Of a stretch of DNA of 47,454 bases, positions 1-11,437 are shown one piece after another. The notes under the pieces are model-generated. The model had not been told where the DNA came from. It searched no databases and saw nothing but the letters and a program-made list of their open reading frames with translations. Source of the stretch: Dactylosporangium sp. AC04546 (GTDB lineage Bacteria; Actinomycetota; Actinomycetes; Mycobacteriales; Micromonosporaceae); contig NZ_JAHYSG010000096.1 in the NCBI RefSeq assembly GCF_022095675.1, positions 1-47,454 of the forward strand, in the 5' to 3' direction. Both the position numbers and the translations under genes were made by a program. Within the stretch, counting starts at the first letter, position 1, and every line of letters begins with the position of its first letter.

Positions 1-19
1 GCGCGGGAGGCGCTCGCCC

Positions 20-388
20 CTACTCGAGGGCCGTTAGCTCCTCGGGTGTGAGTAGCCGGGAGCGGATCAGGAACCGGACCCCCTCCGGGGCCTCCAGCGA
101 GAAGCCGCTGCCCCGGCCCGGCACCACGTCGACGGTGAGGTGGGTGTGCCGCCACAGCTCGAACTGCGACCGCGACATCCAGAAGGTCACCGGCTCGTCG
201 ACGCCGTCGACGCGCAGCGACGCGAGCAGCACGTCGGACGAGCCGGTGCGGAACTCGCCTTCCAGGTAGCACATCGGGGAGCTGCCGTCGCAGCAGCCGC
301 CGGACTGGTGGAACATCAGCGGCCCGTGGGTGCCCCGCAGCGACCGGATCAGCTCGGCCGCCGCGGGGGTCACCGCCACCCGCTCCAT
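20..388 (-). CDS. DUF779 domain protein
   Basis: A 122-residue protein of the DUF779 family, recognised by the central GGCCDGSSPMC segment (paired Cys plus a third Cys) and by its position directly after an acetaldehyde-type aldehyde dehydrogenase, the usual neighbour of this family. Its molecular function is not established; the conserved cysteines suggest metal or thiol chemistry, which is inference. Its ATG overlaps the stop of the upstream dehydrogenase as TGATG at 386-390, so translation is probably coupled and the two products are likely needed in proportion. It is the last gene of a regulator-dehydrogenase-DUF779 unit. No signal peptide or membrane segment is visible. Confidence 0.88.
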   Translation of the reverse strand: MERVAVTPAAAELIRSLRGTHGPLMFHQSGGCCDGSSPMCYLEGEFRTGSSDVLLASLRVDGVDEPVTFWMSRSQFELWRHTHLTVDVVPGRGSGFSLEAPEGVRFLIRSRLLTPEELTALE

Positions 389-1890
389 CAGAAGAAGCCC
401 AGCTTGTTCGGGGAGTAGCTGACGAGCAGGTTCTTCGTCTGCTGGTAGTGCTCCAGCATCATCTTGTGGTTCTCCCGGCCGATGCCGGACTGCTTGTACC
501 CGCCGAACGCGGCGTGCGCCGGGTAGGCGTGGTAGCAGTTCGTCCACACCCGGCCGGCCTGGATCGCCCGGCCCGCCCGGTAGGCGAGGTTGACGTCGCG
601 GGTCCAGACGCCGGCCCCGAGGCCGTAGAGCGTGTCGTTGGCGATCTTGATGGCGTCCGCGACGTCGGCGAACGAGGTCACCGACACCACCGGGCCGAAG
701 ATCTCCTCCTGGAAGATGCGCATCGCGTTGTCGCCCTCGAAGACCGTCGGCTGGACGTAGTAGCCGCCCGACAGCTCGCCGCCGAGGTCGGCCCGCTCGC
801 CGCCGATGCGCACCTTGGCGCCCTCCTGCCGGCCGATGTCGAGGTACGACAGGATCTTCTCCAACTGGTCGTTGGAGGCCTGCGCGCCGATCATCGTGTC
901 CGTGTCGAGCGGGTGGCCCTGCTTGATGGCCCGTACGCGCTCGACGGCGGCGTCCATGAAGGTCGCGTAGTGGCCCTGCTGCACGAGCGCGCGCGACGGG
1001 CAGGTGCAGACCTCGCCCTGGTTGAGGGCGAACATCGCGAACCCTTCGAGCGCCTTGTCGTAGAAGGCGTCGTCGGCCGAGCTCACGTCGTCGAAGAAGA
1101 TGTTCGGGCTCTTGCCGCCGAGCTCCAGCGTCACCGGCTTGATGTTCTCGCTGGCGTACTGCATGATCAGCCGCCCGGTCGTGGTCTCCCCGGTGAACGC
1201 GACCTTCGCGACCCGCGGGCTGCTGGCGAGGGGCTTGCCGGCCTCGACGCCGAAGCCGTTGACGATGTTGAGCACGCCCGGCGGCAGCAGGTCGGCGATG
1301 AGCCCCATGAGGACGTGGATCGAGGCGGGTGTCTGCTCGGCCGGCTTGAGCACGACCGCGTTGCCGGCGGCGAGTGCCGGCGCCAGCTTCCAGGTGGCCA
1401 TGAGCAGCGGGAAGTTCCACGGGATGATCTGCGCGACGACGCCGAGCGGCTCGTGGAAGTGGTAGGCGACGGTGTCGTCGTCGAGCTCGCCGATGCTGCC
1501 CTCCTGCGCGCGGACGGCGCCGGCGAAGTACCGGAAGTGGTCGACCGCGAGCGGCAGGTCGGCGGCCAGGGTCTCCCGGACCGGCTTGCCGTTCTCCCAG
1601 GTCTCGACGACGGCCAGCCGCTCGAGATTGGCCTCGATCCGGTCGGCGATCTTGTTGAGGATGTTGGCCCGATCGGCGACGGAGGTGCGGCCCCACGCGT
1701 CGGCGGCGCCGTGGGCGGCGTCGAGGGCGAGCTCCACGTCCTCGGCGGTGCCGCGGGCGATCTCGGTGAACGTCTGCCCGGTGACGGGGGTGGGATTCTC
1801 GAAGTACTGGCCGCGGGCCGGCTTGACGTATTCGCCGCCGATCCAGTGGTCGTAGCGGGACTCGAAGTCGGGTGCTTCGTAGCGGGTCAT
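388..1890 (-). CDS. NAD-dependent acetaldehyde-type aldehyde dehydrogenase (AcoD/ExaC/AldB group)
   Basis: A 500-residue aldehyde dehydrogenase that oxidises short aliphatic aldehydes to acids with NAD(P). The fold signatures are all present: PWNFP, the cofactor-binding FTGETTTG, the general-base segment LELGGKSPN, and the catalytic Cys295 in [11 protein letters not shown], aligned to the middle Cys of the ALDH2 motif. The C-terminal [11 protein letters not shown] and the close match over the whole length to the AldB/ExaC/AcoD type support an acetaldehyde or similar substrate. The ATG at 1890 has a GGAGGTC ribosome-binding site. The gene lies 55 bp after a GAF-domain regulator and overlaps DUF779, so it probably belongs to an alcohol, acetoin or aldehyde catabolic unit; the exact inducer is unknown. 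Confidence 0.93.
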   Translation of the reverse strand: MTRYEAPDFESRYDHWIGGEYVKPARGQYFENPTPVTGQTFTEIARGTAEDVELALDAAHGAADAWGRTSVADRANILNKIADRIEANLERLAVVETWENGKPVRETLAADLPLAVDHFRYFAGAVRAQEGSIGELDDDTVAYHFHEPLGVVAQIIPWNFPLLMATWKLAPALAAGNAVVLKPAEQTPASIHVLMGLIADLLPPGVLNIVNGFGVEAGKPLASSPRVAKVAFTGETTTGRLIMQYASENIKPVTLELGGKSPNIFFDDVSSADDAFYDKALEGFAMFALNQGEVCTCPSRALVQQGHYATFMDAAVERVRAIKQGHPLDTDTMIGAQASNDQLEKILSYLDIGRQEGAKVRIGGERADLGGELSGGYYVQPTVFEGDNAMRIFQEEIFGPVVSVTSFADVADAIKIANDTLYGLGAGVWTRDVNLAYRAGRAIQAGRVWTNCYHAYPAHAAFGGYKQSGIGRENHKMMLEHYQQTKNLLVSYSPNKLGFF

Positions 1891-1911
1891 CGATGACCTC
1901 CCAGGGGTTCG

Positions 1912-1931
1912 GTCCACCGGCGGTGGTGGAC
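1912..1931 (-). other. Small stem-loop between regulator and aldehyde dehydrogenase
   Basis: GTCCACC at 1912-1918 and GGTGGAC at 1925-1931 form a perfect 7-bp stem with a 6-nt loop in the 55-bp spacer between the regulator stop and the dehydrogenase ribosome-binding site. It could be a DNA operator or an mRNA stem; the sequence alone cannot decide. Confidence 0.4.
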
Positions 1932-1945
1932 GACCTGGGCGGACG

Positions 1946-3220
1946 CTAGCGCCGGCGACGTTGCAACGACGTTGCGCCGAACTCGGCGGCGAGGCGCGCG
2001 ATCCGGTCGAGCACCAGCGGCAGGCGTGGCGATCCGGCCGGCAGGGCGGCGGCCAGCGCCTCCCACATCCACAGGTCGTCGCCGCCCCAGCTGGACCCGG
2101 TCCAGGCAGTGAGCAGGGCCGGGTCGCCGGCGGCCCGTACCCCGGCCCGCAGCTGCCCCTCGACGAGCCGGCGCAGCCGCACGATGCCGGGCGCCTCCGA
2201 GGCGGGCAGCAGCGGCCCCCGGTAGGCGGCGAGCGCCCCGCCGGCGTCACCCCGGGCGAGCCGGTCGAGCACGCCCTGGAAGTCGGCCGAGACGATCTCG
2301 CGGATCCGGTACGGGCGGGAGTCGAGCAGGGCCGGGCCGACCAGCCGGCGCAGCCGGGACAGCTCGGCGCGCAGCGTGACCGGGTTGAGCAGCTCGTCGC
2401 CGTAGAGGTCGAGGCCCAGCTGCTCGCCGGTGCACCCCTCGGGGTGCTGCAGCAGCAGCACGAGCAGCTCGCTGTGCCGCCGGCTGAGCTTGCGGGCCCG
2501 GCCGTGCACGGTCAGCATCGCCTCGTCGCGGCCCAGCCCGGTGAACGTGACGGTCGCCGGCGGTGCGGCGGTGGCGAGGTGGGCCTCGGCCGCGCGGGCG
2601 GTCGCCCGGACCAGCGCCAGGCTGTGCGGGTTGGCGAGGTGGTCGCCGCCGGTCACGTCGATCGCGCCGAGCAGCCGGCCGGTGTGCGGGTCGTGGATCG
2701 GGGCGGCGGAGCAGGTCCAGCGGTGCACCCGGCGGCTGAAATGCTCGGTGGCGAAGATCTGCACCGCGTGGTCGACGGCGACCGCGGTGCCGGGGGCGTT
2801 GGTGCCGGCGTGGGACTCGTCCCAGCGCGCACCGGGGACGAAGTTCATCCGCTCGGCCTGGCGCAGCACCGCCGGGTGCCCCTCGACCCACAGCAGGCGG
2901 CCCCGCTCGTCGCAGATCGCCATGAGATGATCGCCGTCCTCGGCGATCGCGCCGAGGAGGTCGCGGACCAGCGGGAGCGTCCGGCGCAGCGGATGGGCCT
3001 CGCGGTACTCCTCGAGCTCGGCGTCGGTGAGCTCGACCGGCGCCGTCGCGTCGGGGTCGAGCCGGGCGGCCGCGCTGCGCCGCCACGAGTCGGCGACGAC
3101 GCCGCGCACCTGGTCGCCGATGGCCCCGGCGGTGAGGAAGCCGTCCCACGCCCGCCCGTTCAGGCGGATCCGCTCCAGCGGATCCGCCCCGGTGCGCAGC
3201 GCGAGCCAGGGGTCGGGCAT
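1946..3220 (-). CDS. GAF-domain transcriptional activator with SARP-like winged-helix C-terminus
   Basis: A 424-residue regulator. Residues roughly 60-210 form an AcoR-like GAF sensory region ([45 protein letters not shown]), the type found in activators of alcohol and acetoin catabolism. There is no sigma-54 AAA+ domain. Instead the C-terminal half looks like a winged helix of the Trans_reg_C/SARP type ([38 protein letters not shown]), followed by a short helical region resembling a reduced BTAD. It precedes the aldehyde dehydrogenase it probably controls. The 38 bp before its ATG hold a candidate promoter, and that transcript would be nearly leaderless. Confidence 0.85.
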   Translation of the reverse strand: MPDPWLALRTGADPLERIRLNGRAWDGFLTAGAIGDQVRGVVADSWRRSAAARLDPDATAPVELTDAELEEYREAHPLRRTLPLVRDLLGAIAEDGDHLMAICDERGRLLWVEGHPAVLRQAERMNFVPGARWDESHAGTNAPGTAVAVDHAVQIFATEHFSRRVHRWTCSAAPIHDPHTGRLLGAIDVTGGDHLANPHSLALVRATARAAEAHLATAAPPATVTFTGLGRDEAMLTVHGRARKLSRRHSELLVLLLQHPEGCTGEQLGLDLYGDELLNPVTLRAELSRLRRLVGPALLDSRPYRIREIVSADFQGVLDRLARGDAGGALAAYRGPLLPASEAPGIVRLRRLVEGQLRAGVRAAGDPALLTAWTGSSWGGDDLWMWEALAAALPAGSPRLPLVLDRIARLAAEFGATSLQRRRR

Positions 3221-3225
3221 GCCCC

Positions 3226-3255
3226 ATAGTGACCCGCGCCACGCACCGGCGCCAA
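3226..3255 (-). promoter_or_regulatory. Candidate promoter of the GAF regulator
   Basis: On the minus strand TTGGCG (3255-3250) is followed after 18 nt by CACTAT (3231-3226). The ATG lies only 5 nt further on, so transcription would start at or very near the start codon. It separates the regulator unit from gabT, which ends at 3259. Confidence 0.4.
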
Positions 3256-3258
3256 GGG

Positions 3259-4583
3259 TCAGCCGAGCGCGGACTCCAGCCGGTCGAGGGCCTGGCCCAG
3301 GGTCTCGTCGTCCATGACCAGCGGCGGGAGGAAGCGGATCACGTTGGAGTACGTGCCGCAGGTCAGCAACAACAGGCCCGCCTCGTGGGCCGCCTTCTGG
3401 ATCGCCGCGGTCCGGGCCGGGTCCGGCGTCGCGCCCAGCGGGGCGCCCCGGCCGTGGACGCGCTCCGCGGTCAGGGTGCCGGGGGTCGCCGAGCCGGGCA
3501 CGACGATCTCCACGGCCAGCATGGCGCCGCGGCCGCGGACGTCGCCGATGAACGGGTGCTTGTCCGCGAGCTCCCGCAGGCGGGGGAGCATCACCGACTC
3601 GATCCGGCGGGCGGCGGCGTTGAGGTCGAGCTCCCGCATGGTCTCGATCGAGGCCAGGGCGGCGGCGCAGGCGATCGGGTTGCCGCCGTACGTGCCGCCC
3701 AGGCCGCCCGGGTGGACCGCGTCCATGACCGTGGCGCGGCCGGTGACCGCGGCCAGCGGGAGGCCGCCGGCGATGCCCTTCGCGGTGGTGACCAGGTCGG
3801 GCTCGACACCCTCGAACGTCGAGGCGAACCAGTCACCGGTACGGCAGAAGCCCGTCTGGATCTCGTCGGCGATGAACAGCGCGCCGGCGCCGCGGGCCCA
3901 GGCGGAAAGCGACGACAGGAAGCCCGGCGCCGGGACCACGAAGCCGCCCTCGCCCTGGATGGGCTCGATGAGCACGGCGGCCACCTGGTCGGCGCCGACC
4001 TGCTTCTCGATGGTGTTGATCGCCAGGGCCGCCGCGTCCGGTCCGGACAGGCCGTCGCGGAACGGGTACGACATCGGCACCCGGTAGATCTCCCCGGCGA
4101 ACGGCCCGAAGCGGTGCTTGTACGGCATCGACTTCGCGGTCAGGGCCATCGTCAGGTTGGTCCGGCCGTGGTAGGCGTGGTCGAACACCACGACCGCCGG
4201 GCGCCCGGTGGCGTGCCGGGCGATCTTCACCGCGTTCTCGACCGCCTCGGCGCCCGAGTTGAACAGCGCCGAGCGCTTCTCGAACGCGCCCGGGGTGAGC
4301 GCGTTGAGCTGCTCGCAGACGGCGACGTAGCTCTCGTACGGCGCGATCATGAAGCAGGTGTGGGTGAACCGCTCGGCCTGGCGCTTGACCGCCTCGACGA
4401 CGCGCGGGGCCGAGTTGCCGACGTTGGTGACGGCGATCCCGGCCGCCAGGTCGATCCACTCGCGACCGTCCACGTCGGACAGCGTGCCGCCCGCGGCGTG
4501 GTCCACATAGGACGTGATCATGCTGCTCACGCCGCGCGCGACGGCGGCGGTGCGGCGCTTGTGCAGGTCTGAGGACAGCGACA

Positions 4584-4584
<1 letters not shown>
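3259..4584 (-). CDS. gabT: 4-aminobutyrate aminotransferase
   Basis: A 441-residue class-III PLP aminotransferase converting GABA plus 2-oxoglutarate to succinate semialdehyde plus glutamate. Seen: FNSGAEAVENAVK, the DHAYHGRT segment, EPIQGEGGF, IADEIQTGFCRTG (cofactor-binding Asp and Gln), and the Schiff-base Lys269 in TTAKGIAGG. Length is normal for GabT. I chose the ATG at 4584 because it overlaps the upstream dehydrogenase stop as TGATG; a longer in-frame extension runs back over that coding sequence and is not credible. Together with that gene it forms the last steps of putrescine degradation. No dedicated succinate-semialdehyde dehydrogenase is assured here, though the divergent dehydrogenase at 6122 is a candidate. 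Confidence 0.93.
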
Positions 4585-6014
<1,430 letters not shown>

Positions 6015-6108
6015 GTGTCCACTCCTTTGAGTGCCGGCAGCCACATCTTTCCATCGAATCCGCAGTGCACAACCCCTTGAGCAACTGTTTCCGCGCCGTA
6101 AACGGGCA

Positions 6109-6114
6109 TAGGAT
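6109..6114 (+). promoter_or_regulatory. -10 element for a probably leaderless aldehyde dehydrogenase
   Basis: TAGGAT lies 7 nt before the GTG at 6122, the spacing expected when transcription starts at the start codon. No convincing -35 is visible at 16-18 nt upstream. The 107-bp gap 6015-6121 must also hold the divergent patD promoter. Confidence 0.45.
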
Positions 6115-6121
6115 TGGGATC

Positions 6122-7544
<1,423 letters not shown>

Positions 7545-7546
<2 letters not shown>

Positions 7547-7568
7547 CTACTCCCAGAGCTACTCCCAG
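7545..7568. repeat. Exact 12-bp tandem duplication at a convergent stop-codon junction
   Basis: The 12-mer AGCTACTCCCAG occurs twice without a break (7545-7556, 7557-7568). The plus-strand dehydrogenase stops at TAG 7544-7546, entering the first copy. The minus-strand CDF gene stops in the second copy (CTA 7559-7561); the first copy keeps the matching unused CTA at 7547-7549, directly abutting the plus-strand TAG. Confidence 0.9.
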
Positions 7569-8524
7569 CCCGGCCGGGGCTCGTCGGCCGCCGACCCCGG
7601 CGGCCGGCTCGCCTCGCTGAGTGACGGGTCGAACACGTCCGGTTCGATGAAGATGAAGCACTCGTAGCTCAGCTCCTCCCGGACCCGTGCCTCGGCCCGG
7701 TTGATCGCCTGTGCCACGTGCCCCATCGGCTCGTCGGCCCGCACCGCCACCTTGGCCGCGATCAGCAGCTGGTCGGGGCCCAGATGCATGGTCCGCAGGT
7801 GGATCATGCGCTCGACCAGCGGCTCCCGCTCGATCGCCGCCTCAATGAGGTGCAGCGTGGCGTTGTCGGCCGACTCGCCGATGAGCAGGCTGCGCATCCG
7901 CTGCGACAGTGTGATCGAGATGACCACGAGCAGCACGCCGATCGCGAGCGTCCCGGCCGCGTCCCAGCGCCCGTCGCCCGTGACCACCGCCATGGTGATG
8001 CCCACCAGGGCGAACGTGAGGCCGGTCAGCGCGCCGAAGTCCTCGGCCAGCACGACCGGCAGCTCGGGGGAGCGGGTGGTCCGGATGAACCGCAGCCAGG
8101 GCAGCCCCCGGCGGGACGGCTGGGCCTCGTGCACGGCCGTGCGCAGCGAGAAGCCCTCCAGCACGATCGAGATGCCGAGCACCGCGAACGCCCAGATCGG
8201 CGACTCGACCGGCGCCGGGTTGTGCAGCTTCTCGTACCCCTCGAACAGCGCGAACACGCCGCCGACGAGGAAGATCACCAGGGTGACGAGAAAGCCGTAG
8301 AAGTACCGGAACCGGGCGTACCCGAACGGGTGCAGCTGGCTGGCGCGCTGCCGGGACCGCCGCCCGCCGATGAGCAGCAGCACCTGGTTGGCGGTGTCGG
8401 CCACCGAGTGCACCGCCTCGGCGAGCAGCGACGACGACCCGGTGAACAGGTAGGCGACGAACTTGCTGAGCGCGATGCCGAGGTTGGCGGCCAGCGCTGC
8501 GACGATCGCCCGGATTTCGGCCAT
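7559..8524 (-). CDS. Cation diffusion facilitator family transporter (CDF-1)
   Basis: A 321-residue integral membrane protein of the CDF family, exporting divalent cations such as Zn, Fe or Mn in exchange for protons. Seen: ALSKFVAYLFTGSSSLLAEAVHSVADTANQ in two parts (first helices with the HSVAD metal-site segment), GYARFRYFYGF, and a second Asp-containing segment around ALTGLTFAL, followed by the cytoplasmic ferredoxin-like domain with MRSLLIGESAD and IHLRTMHLGPD. The ATG at 8524 has an AGGATG site. It is clearly paralogous to the CDF protein at 11434. It is divergent from manB, and its 3' end abuts the tandem duplication at 7545-7568. Confidence 0.9.
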   Translation of the reverse strand: MAEIRAIVAALAANLGIALSKFVAYLFTGSSSLLAEAVHSVADTANQVLLLIGGRRSRQRASQLHPFGYARFRYFYGFLVTLVIFLVGGVFALFEGYEKLHNPAPVESPIWAFAVLGISIVLEGFSLRTAVHEAQPSRRGLPWLRFIRTTRSPELPVVLAEDFGALTGLTFALVGITMAVVTGDGRWDAAGTLAIGVLLVVISITLSQRMRSLLIGESADNATLHLIEAAIEREPLVERMIHLRTMHLGPDQLLIAAKVAVRADEPMGHVAQAINRAEARVREELSYECFIFIEPDVFDPSLSEASRPPGSAADEPRPGWE

Positions 8525-8647
8525 GATTCATCCTGTACCCCAACCTTTACGCGAACTCAACGCGGCTGAGCCGGACTGACACGTGCGCGGTACGTAACGG
8601 CACTAGGCTCCCGGTAGGAACAATGACCACGACAGGGGTAGGGGACC

Positions 8648-10012
8648 GTGATCGACCTGAGCCGGATCGTCAAGGCGTACGACGTGCGGGGCACCGTGCC
8701 GGACCAGCTCAACGAGCGGGTGGCCGAGGCGCTCGGCCGCGCGTTCGTGCTCACGCTGCGCGACCGCGGCGAGTTCGCGGAGCGGATCGTCACCGCGCAC
8801 GACATGCGCGAGTCCGGCCCGGCGCTGGCGGGCGCGTTCGCCGCCGGTGCGCGTGCCGAGGGCGCCGACATCGTGGAGGCGGGGCTCGGCTCGACCGACC
8901 TGCTCTACTACGCGTCGGGCGCGCTGGACCTGCCGGGCGCGATGTTCACCGCAAGCCACAATCCCGCGCGGTACAACGGGATCAAACTCTGCAAGCAGGG
9001 CGCCAAGCCCGTCGGGCAGGACACCGGGCTGGCCGACATCCGCTCGCGCGCCCAGGCGATGCTCGACGCGGGTGAGCGCGCGGGCGAACCGAAGGGTGGA
9101 ATCGAGCAGAAGGGCATGCTCGCCGACTACGCAGCGCACCTGCGCACGCTGGTCGACCTCACCGGCATCCGCCCGCTGACCGTGGTCGTCGACGCCGGCA
9201 ACGGCATGGGCGGCTACACGGTGCCCGCGGTGCTGGGCGAGGGGCTGCCGCTGACGATCATCCCGCTGTACTTCGAGCTCGACGGCTCGTTCCCCAACCA
9301 CGAGGCCAACCCGCTGGAGCCGGCCAACCTGGTCGACCTGCAGGCCAAGGTCCGCGAGACCGGCGCCGACCTGGGCCTGGCCTTCGACGGCGACGCCGAC
9401 CGCTGCTTCGTGATCGACGAGCGCGGCGAGGCCGTCTCGCCGTCGACGATCACCGCGATGGTCGCCGTCCGCGAGCTGGCCAAGATCCCCGGCGCCACGA
9501 TCATCCACAACCTCATCACCTCGCGGGTGGTGCCCGAGATCATCACCGAGTATGGGGGCGTCCCGGTGCGCACCCGGGTCGGCCACTCGTTCATCAAGGG
9601 CGAGATGGCCCGCACCGGCGCCGTCTTCGGCGGCGAGCACTCGGCGCACTACTACTTCCGCGACTTCTGGGGCGCCGACACCGGCATGCTCGCCGCGATG
9701 CACACGCTCGCCATGCTCGGCGGACAGGCCGCGCCGCTGTCCGCGCTCGCCAAGGACTACGAGCGCTACGCCGCCTCCGGCGAGATCAACTCGACGGTGG
9801 CCGACCCGGCCGCCAAGATGGCTGAGATCGAGGCGGCGTTCCCGGTGCCCGTCGACCGCCTCGACGGCATCACCCTGGACTTCCCCGACGGCAGCTGGGC
9901 CAACGTGCGCCCGTCGAACACGGAGCCGCTGCTGCGGCTCAACGTCGAGGCGCCGACCGCCGAGCGGATGGCGGCCCTGCGCGATGAGATGCTGGGTGTG
10001 ATCCGCCGCTGA
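8648..10012 (+). CDS. manB: Phosphomannomutase/phosphoglucomutase
   Basis: A 454-residue alpha-D-phosphohexomutase interconverting mannose-6-phosphate and mannose-1-phosphate (often also the glucose phosphates), the step before GDP-mannose. Seen in order: active-site Ser103 in TASHNP, Mg loop DGDADRCFV, sugar-specificity loop GGEHSAHYY, and C-terminal phosphate-binding loop RPSNTEPLLR. The start is GTG with an AGGGGA site. It heads an operon with Trm112, SIS, CDF and manA genes. Cytosolic; its product feeds lipoglycan, glycoprotein and mannoside synthesis. Confidence 0.95.
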   Translation: MIDLSRIVKAYDVRGTVPDQLNERVAEALGRAFVLTLRDRGEFAERIVTAHDMRESGPALAGAFAAGARAEGADIVEAGLGSTDLLYYASGALDLPGAMFTASHNPARYNGIKLCKQGAKPVGQDTGLADIRSRAQAMLDAGERAGEPKGGIEQKGMLADYAAHLRTLVDLTGIRPLTVVVDAGNGMGGYTVPAVLGEGLPLTIIPLYFELDGSFPNHEANPLEPANLVDLQAKVRETGADLGLAFDGDADRCFVIDERGEAVSPSTITAMVAVRELAKIPGATIIHNLITSRVVPEIITEYGGVPVRTRVGHSFIKGEMARTGAVFGGEHSAHYYFRDFWGADTGMLAAMHTLAMLGGQAAPLSALAKDYERYAASGEINSTVADPAAKMAEIEAAFPVPVDRLDGITLDFPDGSWANVRPSNTEPLLRLNVEAPTAERMAALRDEMLGVIRR

Positions 10013-10037
10013 CGCCCGCACGAAGGAGATGGCACGC

Positions 10038-10229
10038 GTGTCCGTCGACCCCGCCCTGCTTTCGATCTTGCGCTGCCCCGACGAGCACCACGCCGAGCTC
10101 ACGCTCGACGCGGACGAGCAGACGCTGACCTGCACCGAGTGCGGCCGGATCTACGAGATCCGCGACGGCATCCCGGTCCTGCTGCTCGACGAGGCGCGCA
10201 CCGCACCGGCCGAGGGGGAGCAGTCGTGA
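10038..10229 (+). CDS. Trm112 family protein
   Basis: A 63-residue zinc-ribbon-like protein of the Trm112 family, with Cys positions in LRCPDEHH and LTCTEC and the ending GRIYEIRDGIPVLLLDEA typical of bacterial members. Bacterial and eukaryotic Trm112 proteins act as small partners of methyltransferases, but no methyltransferase lies nearby, so the partner is unknown. The ribosome-binding site decides the start: AAGGAG at 10023-10028 touches the ATG at 10029 (spacing zero) but is 9 nt from the in-frame GTG at 10038. It overlaps the next gene by 4 nt (GTGA). Confidence 0.88.
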   Translation: MSVDPALLSILRCPDEHHAELTLDADEQTLTCTECGRIYEIRDGIPVLLLDEARTAPAEGEQS

Positions 10230-11437
10230 ACCCGCTGGAGGGCACCGCGGGCGTCCGCGGGCACCGGGACGTCGACCTGACGCTGCTCGACAACGCCGAC
10301 GCGCTGGAGCGCAACGACCCGGGCGGCATGCTGCGGGCCACCGCGTCGGCCGGCGCCCAGGTGCGGGAGTCGGCCGCCCTGGCCGCCGAGGCCGACCTGA
10401 GCCGGCTGGCCGACGAGGGCCGGCCCCGCGCCGTGGTCGTCGCCGGCGTCGGCACCGCCGCGCGCACCGGCGACATCCTGGAGACCGTCGCCGGGCCGCG
10501 CTGCCCGGTGCCGGTCCTCGCGCACCGCAGCGCCGGCATCCCCGGCTGGGTCGGCGCCGCCGACGTGGTCATCGCGGTGTCGGCGTCGGGCCGCTCCCCG
10601 GAGGCGCTCGCCGCGGCCGAGGCGGCCGGGCGCCGCGGCGCCCGGCTGGTCGCGATCGGTGCCCCCGACACCCAGCTGCATGCTCTCGCCGACCGCTTCC
10701 GGGCGCCGTTCATCCCGGTGCCCCGCCGCGCCCCGGCCCGGGCCAGCCTGTGGGGGCTCGCCGTGCCCGTCCTGCTGGCCGCCCGCCAGCTCGGCCTGGT
10801 CAAGGTCAACGAGGCGGACTTCGCCGAGACGGCGTCGCGGCTCGACGTCGACGCCGACCGCTGCCGCATGACCCTCGAGTCGTTCGTCAACCCGGGCAAG
10901 AGCCTCGCGCTCGACCTGGCCCACTCGGTGCCGATCGTCTGGGGCTCGTCGCCGCTGGCCACGGTGGCCGCGCGGCGCTTCGGCGACACGCTCGCCGCCA
11001 ACGCCCGCTACCCCGCCGTCGCCGGCGCCCTCGGCGAGGCCGGCCGCGGCCGGGTGGGCCTGCTCGACGGCGTCTACGGCGGCCTGGCGGAGGCCGACCG
11101 CGACATCTTCGCCGACCCGTCCGACGACGAGAACGGCAGCCCGACCCGCCTGCGGCTGGTGCTGCTGCGCGACGGCGGGCTGGCCAACGACGAGGAGGAG
11201 CTCGACGGAGAGCCGACCGCCGTGGAGGAGCGGCGCGCCGAGGCGGTCCAGGAGCTGGCCGAACGCCGCGGCGTGCGGGTGAGCCTGATCACCGCCGAGG
11301 GTGGCTCGGCTCTGGAACGATTGGCGTCGCTCGTCGCTGTGCCGGACTTCGCCTCCATCTATCTTGGACTCGCGCACGGCTTCGACCCCATGGCCGTGCC
11401 CGCCGTGTCCGAGATGAAGGAGCTGGTCAGCCCGTGA
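10226..11437 (+). CDS. SIS-domain protein, phosphoglucose/phosphomannose isomerase-like
   Basis: A 403-residue protein with tandem SIS (sugar isomerase) features: VVVAGVGTAARTGDIL then VVIAVSASGRSPEALAA in the first half, and a C-terminal half like the bifunctional phosphoglucose/phosphomannose isomerase C-domain (FVNPGKSLALDLAHSVPIVWGSSPLA, ending YLGLAHGFDPMAVPAVSEMK). It corresponds in position to the conserved gene between manB and manA in mycobacteria (Rv3256c). Catalytic activity is unproven. It could supply mannose-6-phosphate or act as a sugar-phosphate sensor. The GTG start overlaps the Trm112 stop as GTGA, and its own stop overlaps the next start the same way. Confidence 0.85.
   Translation: MNPLEGTAGVRGHRDVDLTLLDNADALERNDPGGMLRATASAGAQVRESAALAAEADLSRLADEGRPRAVVVAGVGTAARTGDILETVAGPRCPVPVLAHRSAGIPGWVGAADVVIAVSASGRSPEALAAAEAAGRRGARLVAIGAPDTQLHALADRFRAPFIPVPRRAPARASLWGLAVPVLLAARQLGLVKVNEADFAETASRLDVDADRCRMTLESFVNPGKSLALDLAHSVPIVWGSSPLATVAARRFGDTLAANARYPAVAGALGEAGRGRVGLLDGVYGGLAEADRDIFADPSDDENGSPTRLRLVLLRDGGLANDEEELDGEPTAVEERRAEAVQELAERRGVRVSLITAEGGSALERLASLVAVPDFASIYLGLAHGFDPMAVPAVSEMKELVSP

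Noticed and set aside
10029..10037. ATG 10029 as Trm112 start
   Set aside because: The AAGGAG site directly abuts this ATG; the in-frame GTG at 10038 has proper spacing.
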